Source: Olleya sediminilitoris | Lineage (GTDB): Bacteria > Bacteroidota > Bacteroidia > Flavobacteriales > Flavobacteriaceae | DNA: 64,000 nt | Reading direction: 5' to 3' | Assembly (NCBI RefSeq): GCF_016785945.1 | Contig: NZ_JAEMEF010000001.1 | Coordinates: 465,955 to 529,954, forward strand | In this document: positions 1 to 9,058 of the stretch, in pieces | Position numbering within the stretch: the first letter of the stretch is position 1 | How the letters are laid out: each line of letters begins with the position of its first letter | Notes under the pieces: generated by a model | The model's database searches: none | What the model was told of the DNA's origin: nothing | What the model saw: only the letters and a program-made list of their open reading frames with translations | Position numbers and translations under genes: made by a program

Positions 1-261
1 GTTTGGGTTGGAGCAGAAGATAGATCAGTACATTTTAGTAGTGTTAGATATGGTCAAGGAGCAGCTATGGCATTACCAATTTGGGGTATGTACATGAAAA
101 GCTGTTATGAAGATGAAACATTAAACATATCAAAAGGTCATTTTAAAAAGCCTTCAAATTTAAGTATTGAGGTTGATTGTAGTAATTATCAACAAGATGA
201 TAGTGGGTCAGATGGATTAGACGTGCCAGAAGAGGATGTTCCAGATGAATTAGAAATGTAA
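1..261 (+). CDS. Class A penicillin-binding protein, C-terminal fragment
   Basis: This is the last 86 codons of a gene that starts before the window; frame 1 is open from base 1 to a TAA at 259-261. The residues VWVGAEDRSVHF followed by GQGAAMALPIWG match the end of the transpeptidase domain of bifunctional PBP1A-type murein synthases, where a G.D-type segment and a GG..A.PIW motif precede a variable tail. The last ~40 residues are acidic (DDSGSDGLDVPEEDVPDELEM), a low-complexity tail typical of flavobacterial PBP1A. The full protein would polymerise and cross-link peptidoglycan at the inner membrane. Family assignment is good, but the active-site serine lies outside the window. Confidence 0.85.
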   Translation, partial: VWVGAEDRSVHFSSVRYGQGAAMALPIWGMYMKSCYEDETLNISKGHFKKPSNLSIEVDCSNYQQDDSGSDGLDVPEEDVPDELEM

Positions 262-284
262 TAGACTTTATTTTCAATAAAAAA

Positions 285-320
285 AATTAAAGCCATTCAT
301 AACAGAATGGCTTTTTTATT
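285..320 (+). terminator. Rho-independent terminator after the PBP gene
   Basis: A 10-bp stem, AAAGCCATTC at 289-298 and GAATGGCTTT at 305-314, with a 6-nt loop is followed by a T run. It sits 28 nt after the PBP stop and before the CoA-transferase genes, separating the two units. Confidence 0.85.
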
Positions 321-353
321 TCTTAAATTTAAACCACAAAAATTCATAAAATA

Positions 354-1055
354 ATGATTCTAAAAACAGTAAAATCTGTAGAAGATGCACTACAAGGTGT
401 ACAAGATAATATGACCTTTATGTTAGGTGGTTTTGGTCTTAGTGGTATTCCAGAAAACGCTATTGCAGAACTTGTAAAACGTAATGTAAAAGCTGTAACC
501 TGTATTTCTAATAATGCTGGAGTAGACGATTTTGGTTTGGGCTTATTGTTACAAAAAAAACAAATCAAAAAAATGGTATCTTCTTATGTTGGAGAAAATG
601 ATGAGTTTGAAAGACAAATGTTGTCAGGAGAATTGGACGTCGAGTTAATTCCGCAAGGGACTTTAGCTGAGCGTTGTCGTGCAGCCCAAGCTGGTTTTCC
701 TGCTATATTTACTCCTGCTGGATACGGAACAGAAGTTGCAGAAGGAAAAGAAACTAGAGAGTTTGATGGTAAAATGTATGTTTTAGAACATGCTTTTAAA
801 GCCGATTTTGCTTTTGTTAAAGCTTGGAAAGGCGATACTGCTGGTAATTTAATTTTTAAAGGAACAGCAAGAAATTTTAATCCATGTATGGCTGGAGCAG
901 CAAAAATTACTGTTGCTGAGGTAGAGCACTTAGTTCCTGTGGGAGAATTAGATCCAAATCAAATTCATATTCCTGGAATATTTGTACAACGTATTTTTCA
1001 AGGCGAAACCTATGAAAAGAGAATTGAACAAAGAACCGTTAGAACAAAACAATAA
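354..1055 (+). CDS. scoA: 3-oxoacid CoA-transferase subunit A
   Basis: This is the alpha subunit of succinyl-CoA:3-ketoacid (acetoacetate) CoA-transferase, a cytosolic enzyme that moves CoA from succinyl-CoA to acetoacetate for ketone-body, leucine and short-chain acid breakdown. The 233-residue length is normal for the separate A subunit. Diagnostic segments are [13 protein letters not shown] (res ~25-37), [16 protein letters not shown], the [25 protein letters not shown] glycine-rich part, and the [24 protein letters not shown] block. The B subunit follows 41 nt downstream in the same direction, as expected for a heterodimeric enzyme made from one transcript. It could also be called AtoD-like; substrate preference cannot be read from sequence. 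Confidence 0.93.
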   Translation: MILKTVKSVEDALQGVQDNMTFMLGGFGLSGIPENAIAELVKRNVKAVTCISNNAGVDDFGLGLLLQKKQIKKMVSSYVGENDEFERQMLSGELDVELIPQGTLAERCRAAQAGFPAIFTPAGYGTEVAEGKETREFDGKMYVLEHAFKADFAFVKAWKGDTAGNLIFKGTARNFNPCMAGAAKITVAEVEHLVPVGELDPNQIHIPGIFVQRIFQGETYEKRIEQRTVRTKQ

Positions 1056-1096
1056 TTTAATAAATTTCTGCTTAAGCAGAAAAAAAATAAAATAAC

Positions 1097-1750
1097 ATGC
1101 TTGACAAAACAGGAATAGCAAAACGTATCGCACAAGAAGTCCAAGATGGCTATTATGTTAATTTAGGGATAGGAATACCGACACTTGTAGCAAATTACGT
1201 TAGAGAAGATATAGAAGTAGAATTTCAGTCTGAAAATGGCGTTTTAGGAATGGGACCTTTTCCTTTTGAAGGAGAAGAAGATGCCGATATAATTAATGCA
1301 GGTAAACAAACCATAACCACTTTACCAGGAGCTAGTTTTTTTGATAGTGCAACAAGCTTTGCAATGATACGTGGGCAACACGTAGATCTTACTATTTTAG
1401 GTGCAATGGAAGTTGCAGAAAATGGTGATATTGCCAACTGGAAAATACCAGGCAAAATGGTAAAAGGTATGGGTGGAGCAATGGATTTGGTTGCAAGTGC
1501 CGAAAATATAATAGTTGCTATGATGCATACTAATAGAGCAGGAGCTTCTAAATTACTAAGTAAATGTAGTCTCCCTTTGACAGGTGTTGGCTGTGTTAAA
1601 AAAATTGTTACTAATCTGGCTGTTTTAGAAGTCACAGACAAAGGTTTTAAACTTTTAGAAACCGCTCCAGGTGTAACTGTTGAGGATGTGAAAAATGCTA
1701 CCGAAGGGACTTTAATTATTGAAGGAGATGTTCCTGAAATGAATATTTAG
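1097..1750 (+). CDS. scoB: 3-oxoacid CoA-transferase subunit B
   Basis: This is the beta subunit that carries the catalytic glutamate of the CoA-transferase. The [10 protein letters not shown] motif (res 45-54) places the Glu that forms the glutamyl-CoA thioester at residue 46. The [13 protein letters not shown] nucleotide/CoA-binding segment near residues 22-34 and [16 protein letters not shown] in the C-terminal half are family signatures. At 217 residues it has the usual length. It pairs with the preceding A subunit. Its stop codon is separated by only three bases from the start of a putative metallopeptidase gene, so all three probably share an mRNA. Confidence 0.94.
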   Translation: MLDKTGIAKRIAQEVQDGYYVNLGIGIPTLVANYVREDIEVEFQSENGVLGMGPFPFEGEEDADIINAGKQTITTLPGASFFDSATSFAMIRGQHVDLTILGAMEVAENGDIANWKIPGKMVKGMGGAMDLVASAENIIVAMMHTNRAGASKLLSKCSLPLTGVGCVKKIVTNLAVLEVTDKGFKLLETAPGVTVEDVKNATEGTLIIEGDVPEMNI

Positions 1751-1753
1751 TCG

Positions 1754-2377
1754 ATGCGAATTAAGACTCTTGCTAATCAATATGTAGAATATGTCTATGA
1801 TGTTAGTAGAAATCATGAATTAATTCAAGACAGATTTGTAAGAAATACAACTATTGCTTTAGATTTTTTGGTCAAAAGTAGCGCGCTTACTATTGCCTTT
1901 AAAGAGGATGGTGTTCAGAAAAAATTAGACATTATTGATATTTTGGTTTCAGATGTTGACAATGATATTACAATAATTCCTAGTAATAAAAATGCATACA
2001 GTCCTAAGTACAATACCATTTTATTTTATGATACACATGGTATTGTGTTTAGGAAAAATCATAAAAAGAAATGGTTTAGAAGTAATAAAGGATATAATTC
2101 TCCTGTATCCTTATTATCGCATGAGTTAATACATTGCTATAATGAGTTGTACGATACTGAAGATTATTTAGCAAGAAAAAGAAATCATGCCTCAAAAGGT
2201 AGAAAAATTGATGCTGATGGTCATGATTTATCGTTTCCTAATGCAGAAGAAGTGTTTGTTATTAAAATGACTAATCAAGTTGCTTCTAGATTAGGTGAGG
2301 ATAGACGATCTAATTATGGTAGAAGTTATTACCCTACACTTGGTGTTTTGAGCATTAAAAGAGCAAAAAAGACTTAA
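1754..2377 (+). CDS. Putative M91-like zinc metallopeptidase
   Basis: This 207-residue protein has no signal peptide. It contains a clear HExxH zinc-protease motif, HELIH at residues 123-127. A glutamate pair in NAEEVFVI (res 165-166) could supply the third ligand, and GEDRRSNYGRSYY follows. This layout resembles peptidase family M91, the fold of the NleD effector, which is also found as a stand-alone protein in free-living bacteria. The ATG lies 3 nt after the scoB stop, indicating co-translation with a CoA-transferase to which it has no known link. The N-terminal 100 residues are not recognised. The family call is an inference from the motif layout; the substrate is unknown. Confidence 0.6.
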   Translation: MRIKTLANQYVEYVYDVSRNHELIQDRFVRNTTIALDFLVKSSALTIAFKEDGVQKKLDIIDILVSDVDNDITIIPSNKNAYSPKYNTILFYDTHGIVFRKNHKKKWFRSNKGYNSPVSLLSHELIHCYNELYDTEDYLARKRNHASKGRKIDADGHDLSFPNAEEVFVIKMTNQVASRLGEDRRSNYGRSYYPTLGVLSIKRAKKT

Positions 2378-2640
2378 AACGTTAAAAAAACATGTATTTC
2401 GTCGAATTATAGTGCTTTTAAACTTCTTTGTTTAAAAATGCTTTGTATGTTTACAATCCCAAACCTAACCAATAACACTAATCTAAGTTAACCATGACTT
2501 AGCCTAAATGTTATACTTTTTTGTCTCAAATTTATCAAAAACTTGACCTAACTATGTTTTTTAAAAATTTAATAAGAAAAATAAAAACCACTACTAGCTT
2601 AATTGGTAACATTATATACTTAACTAAAAAAGTATTTATG

Positions 2641-4329
2641 TTATAATCCTTTCGGAATAGCTTCAATTAATTTTTTAGTATAGTCTTTTTTTGGCGCATT
2701 GTAGATTCTATCTGCGTCGTCTAATTCTTCAACTTGTCCTTTATTCATAACCAATAGCTGGTCACTCATGTATTTAACTACTGCTAAGTCATGTGAGATG
2801 AATATATAGGTAAATCCAAAGTTTTCTTTTAATTCATTTAATAGGTTTAAAACCTGTGCTTGGACAGAGATGTCTAAAGCAGATACAGATTCATCACAAA
2901 CGATTAACTTAGGTTGCAAAGCTATTGTGCGTGCAATACCAACACGTTGTCTTTGTCCACCAGAAAATTCATGAGGATATTTATTAAAAACTGATGCGTC
3001 TAATCCAACTCGATTTAAAATTTCAAGTGTTTTCTGTTGTCTTTCTATATCTGTTTTATATAGATTATGGACTTTCATAGGTTCCATAATGGCATTACCA
3101 ATTGTTAGTCTTGGGTTTAATGAGGCATAAGGATCTTGAAAAATTATCTGAATATCTTTTCTTATAGCAATAGTTTCTGCTTTACTTAAATCTGTTATGT
3201 CTTTTCCGTTATATAATATTTGTCCTTTGGTGGCTTTGTCTAATAATAATATTGCGTTACCTAAGGTTGATTTACCACAACCAGACTCACCAACTAGTCC
3301 TAGTGTTTCGCCTTTATATAACTTAAAACTCACATTATTTACTGCTTTAAAGGTTTCCGCTTTAGCGAAAAAACCTGATTTTGAAAGGTATTCTTTTTCA
3401 AGATTATTAACTTCAAGCAAAGGTGGATTAGCATACAATTTTTCATGCTTTTTTTGACGCATGTTTTGTGTTACGACTTCAGAAGAAACTTCATTATTTA
3501 AAACATCAGCGATGGTTGGAAGCGTTTTAAGCCTAACATCTAAAGCAGGTCTAGATTGTATTAGTGCTTTTGTATAACTGTGTTGAGGATTATTAAATAT
3601 GGATTGTACGTCGTTTTGCTCAACTATTTGTCCTTTGTACATGACTAATACTCGATTAGCAATTTCGGATATTAGACTTAAATCATGAGTAATAAAAATA
3701 ACACTCATTTTAGTTTCTGCTTGTAAGTCTTTAAGTAAGTTAATGATATCTTTTTGTACAGTAACATCTAATGCTGTAGTGGGCTCATCTGCTATAAGTA
3801 ATTCTGGTTTACAAGCAATAGCCATAGCTATCATTACGCGTTGTTTTTGACCTCCTGATATTTCATGAGGATAAGTTTTATAAACACGTTTTGGGTTTGG
3901 TAATTTTACTTTTTCAAATAAAAGTAAGGTTTCCGTTTTGATTTCTTTTTTATTGAGATTAGTGTGTTGCTGTAATATTTCTTCTACTTGTTTACCACAG
4001 GTCATTGATGGATTAAGAGAACTCATGGGTTCTTGAAATATCATAGCTATTTTGCGTCCTCTAATAGTTTGAAACGTTTTATTGCTTATTTGTGTTAAAT
4101 CTTGAGATCCAAATTGAATAGAACCTGAGTTTATAGTCGAAATTGTGTTTGGTAGCAATCCTAAAATAGCTAAAGACGAAACGGATTTACCAGAACCAGA
4201 TTCGCCAACAATTCCGACAATTTCATTTTTAAAAACTGAGTATGAAATATCGTGTATTATTTGTTTTTCAGAAGCGTTGCTTTTGAAACTAATTGATAGG
4301 TTTTTTATGTCAAGTAAAAGGTCGCTCAT
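2641..4329 (-). CDS. Fused ABC transporter ATPase, peptide (Dpp/Opp/YejF-GsiA) type
   Basis: A 562-residue tandem nucleotide-binding protein that energises import of oligopeptides or similar solutes from the cytosolic face. Half 1 (res ~1-260) has Walker A GESGSGKS at 42-49, the SGGQKQR signature and Walker B LLIADEPTTALD. Half 2 (res ~310-560) has GESGCGKS, SGGQRQR and LIVCDESVSALD. Each half has the QDPYASLNPR or QEPMSSLNP stretch characteristic of the OppD/OppF branch. The fusion corresponds to DppD-DppF joined in one chain, as in GsiA and YejF. No permease or substrate-binding gene is adjacent, so the partner subunits must be encoded elsewhere. The gene is flanked by intergenic gaps and convergent to the CoA-transferase operon. 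Confidence 0.92.
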   Translation of the reverse strand: MSDLLLDIKNLSISFKSNASEKQIIHDISYSVFKNEIVGIVGESGSGKSVSSLAILGLLPNTISTINSGSIQFGSQDLTQISNKTFQTIRGRKIAMIFQEPMSSLNPSMTCGKQVEEILQQHTNLNKKEIKTETLLLFEKVKLPNPKRVYKTYPHEISGGQKQRVMIAMAIACKPELLIADEPTTALDVTVQKDIINLLKDLQAETKMSVIFITHDLSLISEIANRVLVMYKGQIVEQNDVQSIFNNPQHSYTKALIQSRPALDVRLKTLPTIADVLNNEVSSEVVTQNMRQKKHEKLYANPPLLEVNNLEKEYLSKSGFFAKAETFKAVNNVSFKLYKGETLGLVGESGCGKSTLGNAILLLDKATKGQILYNGKDITDLSKAETIAIRKDIQIIFQDPYASLNPRLTIGNAIMEPMKVHNLYKTDIERQQKTLEILNRVGLDASVFNKYPHEFSGGQRQRVGIARTIALQPKLIVCDESVSALDISVQAQVLNLLNELKENFGFTYIFISHDLAVVKYMSDQLLVMNKGQVEELDDADRIYNAPKKDYTKKLIEAIPKGL

Positions 4330-4511
4330 ATATAGTAAAAATAGCTAATTTAATAGTTTTTGTTGTGGTTAAAACCACACAATTTGTCGAATGTTTTAAA
4401 ATATTGTGTTTTTAATCGAAAAAAAATCAAAATAAATTAAGTTTTTGTTAAAATATTAATACTTTTCTTGAATAATATTTATTAATAGTATTAATTAATT
4501 AACCATTTAAC

Positions 4512-7049
4512 ATGAAAAAAACAATTACATTAACTTTTCTAAGTTTCTTTTTTGCTTGTTCTGTGTTTGCTCAGCAAGACAGAAATTGTAGCACTATGGA
4601 AAACTTAGAATATCGAAAACAATTGGATCCTACCCTTGAACATAGGATGAACCAAATTGAAGCTTTTACACAGCAAAAAATGGCACAACCAGAAAGTGCC
4701 AGAGTTGACGGAAGCATAATTACTATACCTGTTGTAATACATGTATTGTATAGAAATAGTACAGAAAACATTAGTGAAGCTCAAATCCAGTCACAATTAG
4801 ATGTTTTAAACGAAGATTTTAGACGTACAAATCCAGATGCAGACAATGCATGGTCACAAGCAGCAGATACCGAAATTCAGTTTTGTTTGTCGACTGTAGA
4901 TCCTAACGGAAATGCAACAACAGGTATTACTAGAAAACAAGTAACCCGTCAAGATTGGGGAACTTCAGATGACATGAAAAGATCTTCAACAGGTGGTGTC
5001 AACCCTTGGGACACTTCAGAATATCTAAATATGTGGATTGTGCCTTTAATGACTAGTCAAGGAGGAACAATATTGGGTTACGCTCAATTTCCAGGAGGTA
5101 GTGCTGCTACTGATGGAGTTGTTATGGGTTACAATTATTTTGGACGTGTAGGTAATGTTAGTGCGCCTTTTGATGGAGGACGTACAACGACGCATGAAGT
5201 TGGGCATTATTTAAACTTAAGACATATTTGGGGAGACTCTAATTGCGGTAATGACTTTGTAAGTGATACACCAACACATCAAACTTCAAATGGTGGTTGT
5301 CCAATAGGTCAAGTATCTTGTGGATCTACAGATATGGTACAAAACTACATGGACTATACTAATGACTCTTGTATGAACTTATTTACTCAAGGTCAAAAAG
5401 CACGTATGCGTGCTGTTTTAGAAGCTGGAGGAGTAAGACGCTCTTTAGCTTTATCTGATAAATGTGGAGGAGGTGGAACCACTCCAACTTGTACAGATGG
5501 TGTACAGAATGGAGATGAAACTGGTGTAGATTGTGGTGGATCATCTTGTACGCCATGTCAAACAGCTTGTAATGATAATGAAATTAATGTGTCTATTACT
5601 TTTGATAGTTATCCTGAAGAAACTGCTTGGACTTTAGTAAACGCAAGCGGAACTACAGTTGCTTCTGGAGCATACTCTTCTGCTAATGCTGATGGATCAA
5701 CTGTTAATGAGACTTACTGTTTACCAGATGGATGCTATGACTTTGTTATAACTGATGTCTATGGAGATGGTATATGTTGTTCTTATGGTAATGGTTCTTA
5801 TAGTGTTACTAATGGATCTACAACGTTAGCTTCTGGAGGATCTTTTACTAACTCTGATTCTACTAATTTTTGTTTAGGAAGTGTAGCAGATACAGTTAAG
5901 CCAGTGATAACATTAGTTGGAGCCTCAACAATTAATTTAACAGTTGGAGATACTTATAATGAATTAGGTGCTACAGCTACAGATAATATAGATGGTAATA
6001 TTACGTCTAGCATTGTAATTTCTGGTACTGTAAATACAAATTCAGCAGGTACTTATACGAGAAACTATAATGTAACTGATGCTGCTGGTAACGCAGCTAA
6101 TCAAATATCAAGAAGCGTTGTTGTTAGTCCTGCAAATACATCAGGATGTTCTGGAGCTATAACTTCTTTTCCATATAGTGAAGGTTTTGAATCAGGATTT
6201 GGAGCTTGGACACAAGGTTCTGGAGATGATTTTAATTGGACAACTACTAGTGGAGCAACACCTTCTAGCAATACAGGACCATCAAGCGCAAGCTCTGGTT
6301 CTCAATACGCATTCATGGAATCTTCAGCACCAAATTATTCCACTAAACGTGCTATATTAGTCTCTCCTTGCTTTGACTTATCTGGAGTGTCAAACGGTAC
6401 TTTTAATTTTAAATACCATATGTATGGAGCAACTGCTATGGGAACTTTAAGTTTAGCTATAAGTACAAATAATGGATCTTCATGGTCTACTGTTTGGTCG
6501 CAATCAGGTAATCAAGGTAATGCTTGGTTAGATGGTAGTGTAGATTTATCATCTTATTCTGGAGACTCTATTCAGTTAAGGTTTGATGGTACTACAGGTA
6601 CAACATGGCAAGGTGATATGGCAGTAGATGCAATTAGTTTAACTAATGGATCTGCAGATAAATGTGCTGGAGTTCCAGAATACGTTAGTACTCAAACTTA
6701 CGCAGTTGGAGATCAGGTAGTCTACCTTGATACATTATATGAAAGAACATCTAGTGGATGGACCAACTTAGGGTCTTGTGGTACAGCAAGATTGTCTAAT
6801 GATGGTTTTGTTCAATATCTAGGTGTAGATATTTCTATTTATCCAAATCCTGTTAAAGGCAATATGTTATTTGTAAAAGCTAATATTGAAAACTTACCAT
6901 TTACGGTAGTTAATATGCTTGGACAGCAAGTTGCAAAAGGTATCACAACTTCAAACGGTATAAACGTTAGTAAATTAGAAGCTGGTTTATACTTAATTCA
7001 ATTTGAAGTTAACGACACTATTGAGACAAGAAAGTTTGTAAAAGAATAA
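4512..7049 (+). CDS. Secreted M43-family metalloprotease with MAM-like and T9SS sorting domains
   Basis: An 845-residue exported zinc protease. A signal peptide (res 1-20, ending VFAQ) is followed by a pappalysin-type M43 catalytic domain with HExxHxxxxxH at H228, E229, H232, H238 (THEVGHYLNLRH) and a Met-turn NYMDY. A Cys-rich stretch (GVQNGDETGVDCGG) comes next, then a DUF5011-like Ig domain (res ~462-545, VKPVITLVG to VVV), a MAM-like/jelly-roll domain (res ~555-715, FPYSEGFESGFGAW), a short carbohydrate-binding-like segment (YAVGDQVVYLDTLYE), and a type A T9SS C-terminal domain starting near IYPNPVKG. The protein is therefore expected to cross the outer membrane through the type IX system and be released or anchored. 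It is a single-gene unit closed by a strong terminator. Confidence 0.93.
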   Translation: MKKTITLTFLSFFFACSVFAQQDRNCSTMENLEYRKQLDPTLEHRMNQIEAFTQQKMAQPESARVDGSIITIPVVIHVLYRNSTENISEAQIQSQLDVLNEDFRRTNPDADNAWSQAADTEIQFCLSTVDPNGNATTGITRKQVTRQDWGTSDDMKRSSTGGVNPWDTSEYLNMWIVPLMTSQGGTILGYAQFPGGSAATDGVVMGYNYFGRVGNVSAPFDGGRTTTHEVGHYLNLRHIWGDSNCGNDFVSDTPTHQTSNGGCPIGQVSCGSTDMVQNYMDYTNDSCMNLFTQGQKARMRAVLEAGGVRRSLALSDKCGGGGTTPTCTDGVQNGDETGVDCGGSSCTPCQTACNDNEINVSITFDSYPEETAWTLVNASGTTVASGAYSSANADGSTVNETYCLPDGCYDFVITDVYGDGICCSYGNGSYSVTNGSTTLASGGSFTNSDSTNFCLGSVADTVKPVITLVGASTINLTVGDTYNELGATATDNIDGNITSSIVISGTVNTNSAGTYTRNYNVTDAAGNAANQISRSVVVSPANTSGCSGAITSFPYSEGFESGFGAWTQGSGDDFNWTTTSGATPSSNTGPSSASSGSQYAFMESSAPNYSTKRAILVSPCFDLSGVSNGTFNFKYHMYGATAMGTLSLAISTNNGSSWSTVWSQSGNQGNAWLDGSVDLSSYSGDSIQLRFDGTTGTTWQGDMAVDAISLTNGSADKCAGVPEYVSTQTYAVGDQVVYLDTLYERTSSGWTNLGSCGTARLSNDGFVQYLGVDISIYPNPVKGNMLFVKANIENLPFTVVNMLGQQVAKGITTSNGINVSKLEAGLYLIQFEVNDTIETRKFVKE

Positions 7050-7077
7050 TCTTGTTGGTAGTAAATTAATCAACCAA

Positions 7078-7110
7078 AAAAAAGCCTCAACTTATGTTGA
7101 GGCTTTTTAT
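7078..7110. terminator. Bidirectional terminator between convergent genes
   Basis: Perfect 11-bp stem AAAGCCTCAAC (7081-7091) and GTTGAGGCTTT (7096-7106) with a 4-nt TTAT loop. An A run precedes and a T run follows, so it can serve the M43 protease on the plus strand and the exonuclease on the minus strand. Confidence 0.88.
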
Positions 7111-7122
7111 ATATCATAATTT

Positions 7123-7836
7123 TTAAACATGTATGATTTCATCATCATTTAAAATTGAATCACCACGTAGTCTCAAAAATATTTGAGCGACTGCTATGGT
7201 GTCTTTTTCACAATAAGTAATGATTCTATCTATATCATTAGTTTGGTAATATACACTGTAGACTTCGCTTCCGTCTATATCATCTTTAGGCGATGGTATA
7301 CCAAGAACATTGGTCATTAATTTTAAAGAAGTGTAGGTTTTGTAATCGCCAAATTTCCATAATTCCATGGTGTCTAAATGTGGGACTTCCCATGGTTTTT
7401 TACCAAATAAATTTAATTTATAAGGTAGCTCTATGTTATGGATAATCATACGTCTTGCTATGTACGGAAAATCAAATTCTTTACCATTATGTGCACAAAG
7501 TAAATGTTTAGCTTGGCTAAAATGAGAAATTAAAAGGTTTTTAAATTCGACTAAAAGTTTACGTTCTTCACCATAAAAAGAGGTGGTTCTAAATAAACGT
7601 GTGTCTCCTTGAATAGTAAAATAGCCAACCGAAATGCATATTATTTTTCCAAATTCAGCCCAAATCCCAGCACGATCATAAAATTCTTCAGCTGTAAACT
7701 CTTCCTTACGTTGGTAGCGTGATTTGGCTTCCCAAAGGTCTTGTTTGGTTTTATCTAAATCCGAAAAATTCTCGGTTTCAGGAACAGTTTCAATGTCTAA
7801 AAACAAGATGTTTTCAAGGTTGAGTTTGGTAATCAT
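7123..7836 (-). CDS. PolB-like 3'-5' exonuclease
   Basis: A 237-residue protein of the RNase H-like DnaQ/PolB exonuclease superfamily, stand-alone and without a polymerase domain. The three acidic motifs are visible: FLDIETVPE (D14, E16), LCAHNGKEFDFPYIARRM as ExoII, and YCEKDTIAVAQ as the YxxxD ExoIII motif near residue 210. It would degrade single-stranded or damaged DNA 3' to 5' using two metal ions in the cytosol. It heads a co-directional minus-strand group in time order (exonuclease last, downstream of serine hydrolase with 18 nt between), though the functions are unrelated. The physiological role of this subfamily is not well established. Confidence 0.82.
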   Translation of the reverse strand: MITKLNLENILFLDIETVPETENFSDLDKTKQDLWEAKSRYQRKEEFTAEEFYDRAGIWAEFGKIICISVGYFTIQGDTRLFRTTSFYGEERKLLVEFKNLLISHFSQAKHLLCAHNGKEFDFPYIARRMIIHNIELPYKLNLFGKKPWEVPHLDTMELWKFGDYKTYTSLKLMTNVLGIPSPKDDIDGSEVYSVYYQTNDIDRIITYCEKDTIAVAQIFLRLRGDSILNDDEIIHV

Positions 7837-7854
7837 TATGCTTATTTTGTAGAG

Positions 7855-9006
7855 TTAGTTTTCCATCATTTTATAAGCTTCATCAATATATAAAGCAATA
7901 TCATTTGTGAAAATTCCAACACCAGCATCTGGTGATTTTTGATGTCCTAAACGCACAATAATCACATTGTCTTCTGGCTGTACAATTACGTATTGTCCAA
8001 GGTGTCCACGCATCATGACAAAGTCTTTTCCGTTTTGGTTTTTTCTCCACCATCCATAACCATACTCTGGACTAGCAGCAAAACGAGGTTTTAAGGATTT
8101 TGCAACAAAAGCAGAGTCTAAAATTTGTTTACCATTCCATTTTCCATGGTCTTTGTATAATTTTCCGAAACGCGCAAAATCTTTAGCGTTACTAGCTATA
8201 CAGCAGTACGCTTTTACCAAATCGTCTTCTTCACTATCTAATTGCCATAAAGTTGAGTTTTCGCTTCCTAAAGGTTTCCAGAAGCTTTCTTCTAAATAGT
8301 TATACATTTTTTTACCTGTAGCTTTTTCAATAACCATAGCTAGCATTTGTGTGTCTCCACTAGAGTATTTAAAAGCTTGTCCTGGTTGTGTTACCACTTT
8401 CAAGCCATTCATTACTTTTTGTAAATCGTCATCAAAATAGGCACGTGTAGTAATAGATAAAGGCGAATAGTAAGCTTCGTCCCAATTAGTACCTGAGGCC
8501 ATACTACTTAAATCACCAACAGTCATTTTTGCTGCATCACCATCACAAAAGGCTGGTAAAAAGTCGCAAACAGGTTGGTCTAAACTTTTAATGTGACCTT
8601 CCATTAATGCTTTACCCATTAATCCGGAAACATAACTTTTAGCCATCGAAAATGAGTTGGTTTTAGAGTCTTTATTGTAACCATCATAGTAGTTTTCAAA
8701 CCAAATACTATCGTTTTTTATTATAACATAAGCTATAGTTCCCCAATCTTTGTTTGCTTTGTCTAATGTTGAGGTTTCTTTAACCGAATTATAATCCTTG
8801 TGATTTGGCCAAGGTTGAGGTGTGCCATTTTCTATAACTTGGTTGTCAAACTTTTGGTAATCATCTAAAAAAGCAGTTGTGTGACCACGCATGTAAATTG
8901 TACGTACTGCTTTTATTAAATAGTCTGTGTCTGTTATGTAAAGTGTTGCAATTAATAATGCAAAAAGTACCACAAGTACTTTTAATAGCTTTTTTAAAAA
9001 TTTCAT
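7855..9006 (-). CDS. Serine hydrolase, class C beta-lactamase/penicillin-binding fold
   Basis: A 383-residue member of the beta-lactamase-related serine hydrolases (Pfam Beta-lactamase superfamily). A hydrophobic N-terminal segment (res ~5-26) suggests an inner-membrane anchor or uncleaved signal, with the domain in the periplasm. Catalytic motifs are SxxK at S120-M-A-K123, YxS at Y214-S-S216 and HxG at H335-L-G337, replacing the KTG of true penicillinases. This arrangement is common in esterases and D-amino peptidases of the family, so hydrolysis of a beta-lactam should not be assumed. It lies 52 nt from a DUF4442 gene upstream. Confidence 0.88.
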   Translation of the reverse strand: MKFLKKLLKVLVVLFALLIATLYITDTDYLIKAVRTIYMRGHTTAFLDDYQKFDNQVIENGTPQPWPNHKDYNSVKETSTLDKANKDWGTIAYVIIKNDSIWFENYYDGYNKDSKTNSFSMAKSYVSGLMGKALMEGHIKSLDQPVCDFLPAFCDGDAAKMTVGDLSSMASGTNWDEAYYSPLSITTRAYFDDDLQKVMNGLKVVTQPGQAFKYSSGDTQMLAMVIEKATGKKMYNYLEESFWKPLGSENSTLWQLDSEEDDLVKAYCCIASNAKDFARFGKLYKDHGKWNGKQILDSAFVAKSLKPRFAASPEYGYGWWRKNQNGKDFVMMRGHLGQYVIVQPEDNVIIVRLGHQKSPDAGVGIFTNDIALYIDEAYKMMEN

Positions 9007-9058
9007 TGATTTAATTAGTTTAGAACTTAAATATAATGAAATAATAAATTAATGCTAG

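Noticed and set aside
2411..2440. TTTTAAAC / GTTTAAAA dyad after the M91-like gene, possible terminator.
   Set aside because: All A/T pairs apart from one, with no T run after it; in such AT-rich DNA this is expected by chance.
8000..9006. Idea that the serine hydrolase is a true class C beta-lactamase resistance gene.
   Set aside because: It has HLG instead of KTG and an N-terminal anchor; the superfamily is mostly esterases and peptidases.
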